A stretch of DNA of 64,000 nucleotides from Gyrodactylus bullatarudis (lineage: Eukaryota > Platyhelminthes > Monogenea > Gyrodactylidea > Gyrodactylidae), in the NCBI GenBank assembly GCA_012064415.1, contig SSNU01000060.1, positions 88,254 to 152,253 on the forward strand, given 5' to 3'. Positions 59,801 through 64,000 of this stretch are shown piece by piece. Both the position numbers and the translations under genes were made by a program. Under the pieces are notes generated by a model. That model had not been told where the DNA came from and did not search any database. It saw only the letters and a program-made list of their open reading frames with translations. The first letter of the stretch is position 1, and every line of letters starts with the position of its first letter.

Positions 59801-62534
59801 AGTCCTGTTCGATTCTTGACTACGTTATACTGAGTCGCAATAAAGACAAAAGGCTTCTATGCCTGCCATACATGTTTGGATTGTTTCTTTTACTAGCTTA
59901 TAAATCAGATACACACTGAGTCTTATCTCTGAGCTTATAAGAATTTATATATGTTATTGTATAAAATATTCAATTTATGAAATAAAAGATGAGCCAAAAA
60001 TCCTAAGTATAAAAAATTTTATCTGTCAGTAGTTAGATTGTTTTTACTGTTGATCTAACCATCCGAAAATTTGAAATATCTCGAAATACCTTACACTATT
60101 GAATAACTTGTAAGAACCATGCATTTGAATTCCTAAAATTTACTCCCACTAGCCAGATAATAAATTGTCTTATAAAACGAGAATAAAATCAAGATAGAAA
60201 TTTTAATGCCGTCAGTTTTGAATTATGATAAGAACGCCTTATAATTTAATAATAAAACTGATGCTTCTATCTTTGTCTTGTTATTTCTATAAATTTTACT
60301 GAATAGATTCCAAGGTGCAGCTGGAATGAAAAAGAAAAAATTCATTGGACATGGTTAAAAAAATTCATCATAATTTTCAGTGTAAATGTTATGTAGGTGA
60401 ATAACTCTCCTATTCCCACATGTTTTTTGTGCAAATGCAGACAAGAAGAAATTTTAATCTATTCAGGTTCACTCTTAGACTATGCTCTCCATTTATCGCA
60501 TAAAAAGTCGTTGTTTTCTCTTCTCTTTTACGTAGGATTGTGTTCATAAATTATTGGTGTGAATGTCTTTCTAAAAACTGAAAAGTTTTTATAATATTCA
60601 ACACCCATATTCGTAACCCAATCTGAAACCTTTAATAAAATATTTGCAATAAACTTTTTCTTCCAAGTGTAGATAATTAAAACATCCCGTTTAATTCTCT
60701 ATTCACAAATATTTTAATGAATTATCTTATATCGAGTTAGTTTGAGTCAATTTTCCCGGTCACTTTGATTAGAAAAACAACTGTGATAGTTAGGGTTACA
60801 TTTAATAATTGAAACCACTTAATCTCAAGTCAAAATTCGGGTTAATAGAAATTATAAGAAATAAAAAAATGATGACAAAGATAGCCCATTATAGTCTTTA
60901 TTTACAACTCGTTGATCAAACATGGGATCAAATTTTCTATAGTACATAAGATCAGAATAAACTTCCGAATAAAGTTGGAGCACCGCTCTTCTTGAGCAGT
61001 TGGTTTAGCATTTGGACAAAGCCGGGGAAAATTATGAAAGCAAAATACCCACTGATACCAAATCTTATTTTTCTAATTTTCGATATCTGAGCCTTTTAAA
61101 AATTAGATTCATGTTTATCCATAAATCTTGAAACCACTTCTGCAATTTAGGAAGAAAAGCAACAGTCTGATGCCCTCTCCACAAGGAGAAATCTGTATTT
61201 CAATTAATGAAAATCTTTTCCAGAGGATGTTTGACAATCAATAAAAATCTATATATCCATAGTTTCTATTGAGATATCCAAAAATAGGATTTATATTATT
61301 TACTACCATAATAAAATCCCCCATATCTCTATATCGACGATTGTTTGACCTGTGTTTTGGATACACTAAACTTTTTCGATAAAATATACTTTAAAGTATC
61401 TCAAACAGAATATTTAAAAACTTTTGATCAGAAAGCTCTCTTCAAAAATTTCTCTTTGTCTTATTCATACTACTCTTACCATAAGAAGAGAAGATTATGA
61501 AGAAAAATTTCGATTTGACACCATATTTCAGATCTTACTGCAGAAAATATTTATTGATTTGAAATTAGGAGATTGTTTAACTCAAATTTTCAGGATTATA
61601 ATTAATCTACGTCATTAAATTTTCAAAAAGACCCACTAATGGTAGGACACTATTTTTTACAAATCATTAAAATTTCATTGATTTTCGAGTAGTGAAAATG
61701 ATCAACTCTCAATTGATAACCCTTAAAGTCCCACTGAGTTATTTCTATCCCAAATCCTTTTAGCAACTCATGATTATTTATTTAAACCTCAGAAAATACC
61801 TCATTCGATAGGAAATTTATTAATCTCCTGGAATTCGCAAAGATCTTGGCTCTATCATTCGTCAAACTCGTGCTATACCAATTTAAAGAGAGTTGAATTT
61901 TTGTTCAAAACGTTTTTTGAAAACCCACTTCCCAGGGCCATAGGTAGAAAGTAAGATGACTTTAATCGAGTAATCATACTTGTAGGATTCGAATACGCAA
62001 TCGCCTGAACTTTATCTTTTTGAAGCTTTGAAGATAGCCATGTTTTGGATCAAAATATGACTAAATTTTGATTGATAACTTCTGAACCAAAAATAATTGC
62101 AATAAAACATTTTCAGATTCGTAATCAGCGTATTCACAAAAAAAATTCTCTGGGACTTTAAGGGTTAAACATATTCGATTTTTTGTTAAAAATACTGATA
62201 AAAGCCATAGATTCCCAAATTCATATCAACCAGCTTTATTATGTTAGAATCCTCAAACTATTTTCGACAAGAAATATGTGATCTAATGCTTTCGAAAACT
62301 TTGTTTTGTAATGAATGAAATATTTGCTTCAAAAGAAGAACGATATTTCTTTAAATTTATTTTGGAAAAGAAACGTAAACAAATCTTCTTTTTCAGTCAA
62401 TGACCATCTTTTATTTACAAAATGTTCGAATTTTCCTTTTGCAAAAGATCTAAAGAAATTTTTTTTCTTTGATTCTTCTTATAAGTAAATGTTCCTTTTA
62501 TTTTTTCAGGCAAGAGCTCATTGCAAGAATTTAA
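44387..62534 (+). CDS. unrecognised Ser/Asn-rich protein, six exons (~535 aa)
   Basis: Exons 44387-44871, 46472-46556, 54654-54881, 55119-55494, 58885-59293 and 62510-62534 have compatible phases and total exactly 536 codons. The start ATG follows an in-frame TAA at 44381. The product is polar and low-complexity, with no transmembrane segment or signal peptide: Pro/Ser runs (exon 1), an Asn/Gly-rich part (NGNGFYNGNNNRNN, exon 4), a basic Ser-Pro stretch (SRSAQPSPAHSPRGSPTRF) and one helix-like segment (SVREIIRQVEAMT). It ends QELIARI, which would fit a class II PDZ ligand. I do not recognise the family; a scaffold or cytoskeletal adaptor is a guess. Introns run from 237 bp to 8.1 kb. Confidence 0.75.
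44872..46471. other. intron of the orphan gene
   Basis: Contains the tRNA-like foldback fragment and, at ~46130-46330, an FB-A/FB-C-like arm (GAGCTCAAAATTTTCTG). Nothing else recognised. Confidence 0.5.
45463..45562. repeat. fragment of the 17.8-kb tRNA-like foldback
   Basis: AACTAGAAATATTTCGTTCT...AACCTTTGTAAGTATAG and GCTGCAATATTAATTAG match the ends of the 17782-18150 element. Confidence 0.7.
46472..46556 (+). CDS. orphan gene exon 2
   Basis: Acceptor TTTTCATTGCAG, donor GTGAGT. Encodes (M)ANRVENHGRTNSLITING then YPAYTKEAKL, phase 0 at the end. Confidence 0.75.
48450..48837. repeat. TTAA-family 2 MITE (CCCTTAAAGTCCC ends), reversed copy
   Basis: The right end GGGACTGTAAGGGTTAA (48831-48837 carries GGG-TTAA) and internal GTGAATACGCTGATTACGAA match the complete copy at 61716-62168 in inverse orientation. 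The left end is diffuse. Confidence 0.7.
49284..49679 (-). CDS. 131-codon orphan ORF, uncertain
   Basis: An open frame on the minus strand, MVGIITLQVVSIFSLLQPSF at the start, with a hydrophobic N-terminus, a soluble middle (NGEARNLCMAEKENF) and another hydrophobic stretch (YVIFGFLLIIKK). Composition is more protein-like than neighbouring chance ORFs. No family recognised and no splice partners found. It could be an exon or fossil of another gene nested in the intron. Confidence 0.2.
   Translation of the reverse strand: MVGIITLQVVSIFSLLQPSFINRYITQDLGYVEMTFNMALNDTFKDLIKNQFEIPNGEARNLCMAEKENFRNNYQIYEISKKMYSGSYVIFGFLLIIKKVFRVEKYLESIICNFSPQSLGSCFHPSFKRYS
50830..51135. repeat. partial TTAA-family 2 copy
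   Basis: TCATTTTAGCAACTTATTAT, AATCTCCTGGAATTC and GATTCGTAATCAGCG match 61716-62168 in the same orientation. The termini are lost. Confidence 0.65.
51890..52480 (+). pseudogene. Penelope-like element relic
   Basis: Heavily frameshifted. DNA similarity to 25779-26400 is visible in GATGACAGCATAGATGTATG, GTAAAGGAGAAATTCTTTAT, AACTACCTTGGCCTAT and the following 3' UTR (TTGCTATTTACTAGAAAGTT). The upstream stretch (51950-52080) retains [14 protein letters not shown] and HKGLVRPE-like coding words. A 96-codon ORF just upstream (51518-51808) is unrecognised. Confidence 0.75.
53251..53938. repeat. FB-A foldback, second full-length copy
   Basis: The left arm opens TTGATATGAAGTTGGGAATC; the right arm closes AACTTCATATCAATTAG. 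It has the same internal order and size as 13315-13999, including GGCGCCAAAATCCCATTTTT and its inverse. Confidence 0.88.
54654..54881 (+). CDS. orphan gene exon 3
   Basis: Acceptor TTCGATTCATAG, donor GTAAAT; 76 codons, both phases 0. RGSCFGSTYNQQNNRTPTAS through DMVSENSK. Confidence 0.75.
55119..55494 (+). CDS. orphan gene exon 4
   Basis: Acceptor ATTTGACAG, donor GTGAGT; NSSNEMILKSDQYQTYS through GINEKS, phase 1 out. Asn/Tyr/Ser-rich. Confidence 0.8.
56317..56543. repeat. TTAA-family 1 MITE (CCCTTTCGGTGCC ends)
   Basis: TTAACCCTTTCGGTGCC at the left and GGCACCGAACGGGTTAA at the right: near-perfect inverted ends flush with TTAA, 227 bp. A palindromic GGACATATATGTCC lies near the left end. 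The second copy is at 62740-62955. Confidence 0.88.
57276..57815. repeat. FB-A foldback copy
   Basis: Left TTCTCAATTTTTTCATCAAA and AATGAGGCCCACTTTTAC; right TTGATGAAAAAATTGAGAAT and ATAAATTCCCATCTTTAAAT. Arms face each other around AGGATCACGATAAATC. Confidence 0.75.
58154..58249. ncRNA. pre-miRNA-like hairpin candidate
   Basis: 58154-58178 and 58225-58249 pair over 25 bp. The three mismatches to a perfect inverted repeat are all G:U-compatible on the plus strand. The loop is about 46 nt. It is intronic and single-copy in the window. A decayed MITE is an equally good explanation; no expression evidence is available. Confidence 0.3.
58885..59293 (+). CDS. orphan gene exon 5
   Basis: Acceptor TTATTCTAAG, donor GTGAGT; GPSFRRIQNLNSTNNGPGPA through TASTISSAA, phase 2 out. 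Carries the Ser-Pro block and the VREIIRQVEAM segment. Confidence 0.82.
59294..62509. other. last intron of the orphan gene
   Basis: Repeat scraps (FB-A arm at ~61490-61710; TTAA-family 2 at 61716-62168; FB-A end at 62195-62235). The remaining 59.3-61.4 kb shows nothing recognisable. Confidence 0.55.
61716..62168. repeat. TTAA-family 2 MITE, complete copy
   Basis: The left end AACCCTTAAAGTCCCA (with ATAA instead of TTAA) and right end TGGGACTTTAAGGGTTAA form a 16-bp inverted repeat over a ~450-bp non-coding element. Related copies are at 48450 and 50830. Confidence 0.8.
62510..62534 (+). CDS. orphan gene terminal micro-exon
   Basis: Acceptor TTTTATTTTTTCAG; adds QELIARI and TAA in the required phase. 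Only 25 nt, so supported by splice signal and phase alone. Confidence 0.5.
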
Positions 62535-62739
62535 AATTCAAGTTTACATTAAATAACACAAGTCTTTTACCTTATAATCTTTGCTGAAAACTCTACCTCA
62601 ATATGAAACTTTTTAGAACGAAAATTTTCCTTAAAATTTTATTTTGTAAATCAATTCTGAGTTTACGTCATTTCACCACAATTTTGAATTCTTTTAAAAT
62701 AGTCTTCACGTACCGCTTAAGCAACTCATTATTACTCAT

Positions 62740-62955
62740 TTAACCCTTTCGGTGCCGATGGACATTTTCCAATATTTTTGAACCTTCATAACTCGACCAA
62801 TTTGATAGGTTTCTGGATCAATTAAAGTTTAAATTGAAGCCCACAATGTGAACTTACATTAGTAATATATTTTTGGCCAAATAACTTGGTATCTTCATAG
62901 CTAAATTTTGGTTTTTATAAAAATTGTGAAAAAGTCTCGGCCCCGAAAGGGTTAT
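62740..62955. repeat. TTAA-family 1 MITE, second copy
   Basis: TTAACCCTTTCGGTGCC start. The interior is the same as 56317-56543 (TTTCTGGATCAATTAAAGTT, GAAGCCCACAATGTGAAC). The right end GAAAGGGTTAT has one changed base in the TTAA. It lacks the ATATATGTCC part of the palindrome. Confidence 0.85.
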
Positions 62956-62956
62956 C

Positions 62957-63930
62957 CCAGTTAGTTAGGAGGATGGGTCAATACTAAGAAATGTTTACAA
63001 GAAGAAGACTGATAATGGAAAATATCTTCATTATGCCAGTTTCAGTCCTCTATCTCATAAAGTTGGCTTAGTAATTGGTCTAGGAAATAGGATAAGAAGG
63101 ATTGCTAGTCCAGAGGAATGGCCAAAAGAAATAGAAGAGTCAAAATTACGTTTAAATGAGAATGCTTATCCCAACAGATTTGTAAACAAATTCATCAATA
63201 TGTCTGATGATGTAGATGAAAGGGTCGACAGAGATGAAGGAGAGAAGACAACCATCTTCATGAAACTTAATTTTAAAGGTGACGGTTTCAGTAATGATGT
63301 AAGAAGACGACTGGTTAATCTTATTGATCAACATTATGATAATATACAATTGAAAATTTTATTTAAAACCCAAAGATTATTCAGTTTGATTCATAAGGAT
63401 TTACTAAAGCCTGAAGAAAAGACTCTTTTGATTTACAAATTCCGATGCGACTGTGGAGCTTCTTATATAGGACGTACGATTAGGAAATTGTCAACTAGGT
63501 CAAATGATCATCTAAAGAAGGATACAGCGGTGACAATACACATCAAACAGGAAAATCATGAGGCTACGATTTCTAATTTCTCAATTTTGTATAAAAATGC
63601 GGGTGATGACAGCACAGATTTGTGTCAAAGGAGAAATTCTTCATCAATCACTTTAAACCAAACCTGTGTGTTCAGAAAAATTACTCTTATAATCTTCAAT
63701 TACCCTGGCCTATGTGAGCTTTTTCACTTTTCTCTTCACTGTTGCTATTTATTGAAGAGTTTTGGTGTTTTTTCAGCTTGCATTTTATTCTTATATTTTT
63801 CAACTTTTACTATACCTCTTTCAAAATTTGTAAAATATTATTTTCAATGAATTTAAAACTTTTATCATTATTTATGTGTCACTACTGATGAACCATAAAG
63901 AAAGTTGCTTATTCAAAAACTAATTTTAGT
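62957..63930 (+). pseudogene. Penelope-like element 3' half (RT thumb, GIY-YIG, 3' UTR)
   Basis: Coding starts directly at the end of the [66 protein letters not shown], then [19 protein letters not shown] (GIY-YIG core) and [14 protein letters not shown] one-base loss near 63619 shifts frame before the terminal KEKFFI...CVQKN block. The 3' tail (GAGCTTTTTCACTTTTCTCT) matches that of 26194-26400. The catalytic RT is absent. Similarity to 25.2-26.2 kb shows the same family with moderate divergence. Confidence 0.92.
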
Positions 63931-64000
63931 TTAAAACATTTTCATGTAAACCGATAATCCTGGGTCATAGATTAAGAATGAAATAACTTTTATCAACTAA

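Overview
The window is a stretch of an AT-rich animal genome. It has three spliced host genes, GT-AG introns from 31 nt to 12.5 kb, and a dense load of transposable elements. The best host marker is a hyperpolarisation-activated channel whose pore-to-CNBD region resembles protostome (arthropod-type) Ih channels. I therefore infer a protostome invertebrate; phylum and species cannot be fixed from sequence alone.

Layout. (1) 6861-34351, + strand: nine exons of an HCN/Ih channel gene. Its 5' exons lie upstream or were not recognised. The introns are packed with foldback repeats, a broken Tc1/mariner-superfamily transposase (19.7-21.5 kb), a head-to-head pair of Penelope-like fragments (25.2-26.4 kb), a pogo/Tigger-like element with ~360 bp inverted arms (30.3-32.1 kb) and another Penelope relic (32.3-32.8 kb). 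(2) 35.2-41.5 kb: a retrotransposon nest. It holds a 5'-truncated Ty3/gypsy element with an apparently intact pol and 3' LTR (interrupted by a 940-base assembly gap flanked by an exact 140-bp duplication), an APE-endonuclease fragment of a LINE on the minus strand, and a second gypsy integrase end with its own LTR. (3) 43498-41642, - strand: a complete three-exon AMMECR1-family gene with a 31-nt intron. (4) 44387-62534, + strand: an unrecognised Ser/Asn-rich, probably disordered protein of about 535 aa in six exons, divergent from the AMMECR1-like gene across ~890 bp. (5) More MITEs and Penelope fragments run to the right edge, including a Penelope 3' half at 62957-63930.

The most distinctive property is the repeat landscape. 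One palindromic family (opening on the + strand with AAGTTGGGAATCTATGA, called FB-A here) recurs many times. Several other long-armed foldbacks have arms of 78-360 bp. At least three, probably four, unrelated families share TTAA-CCC...GGG-TTAA ends, the hallmark of piggyBac-type insertion. I saw no operon, CRISPR array, rRNA or prokaryotic feature. The host genes show no functional link beyond proximity. The strongest candidates for something new are the inverted-duplication architecture of the pogo-like element, the 88-90 bp TTAA elements, the Cys-to-Ser change in the channel's selectivity filter, and the very small introns.
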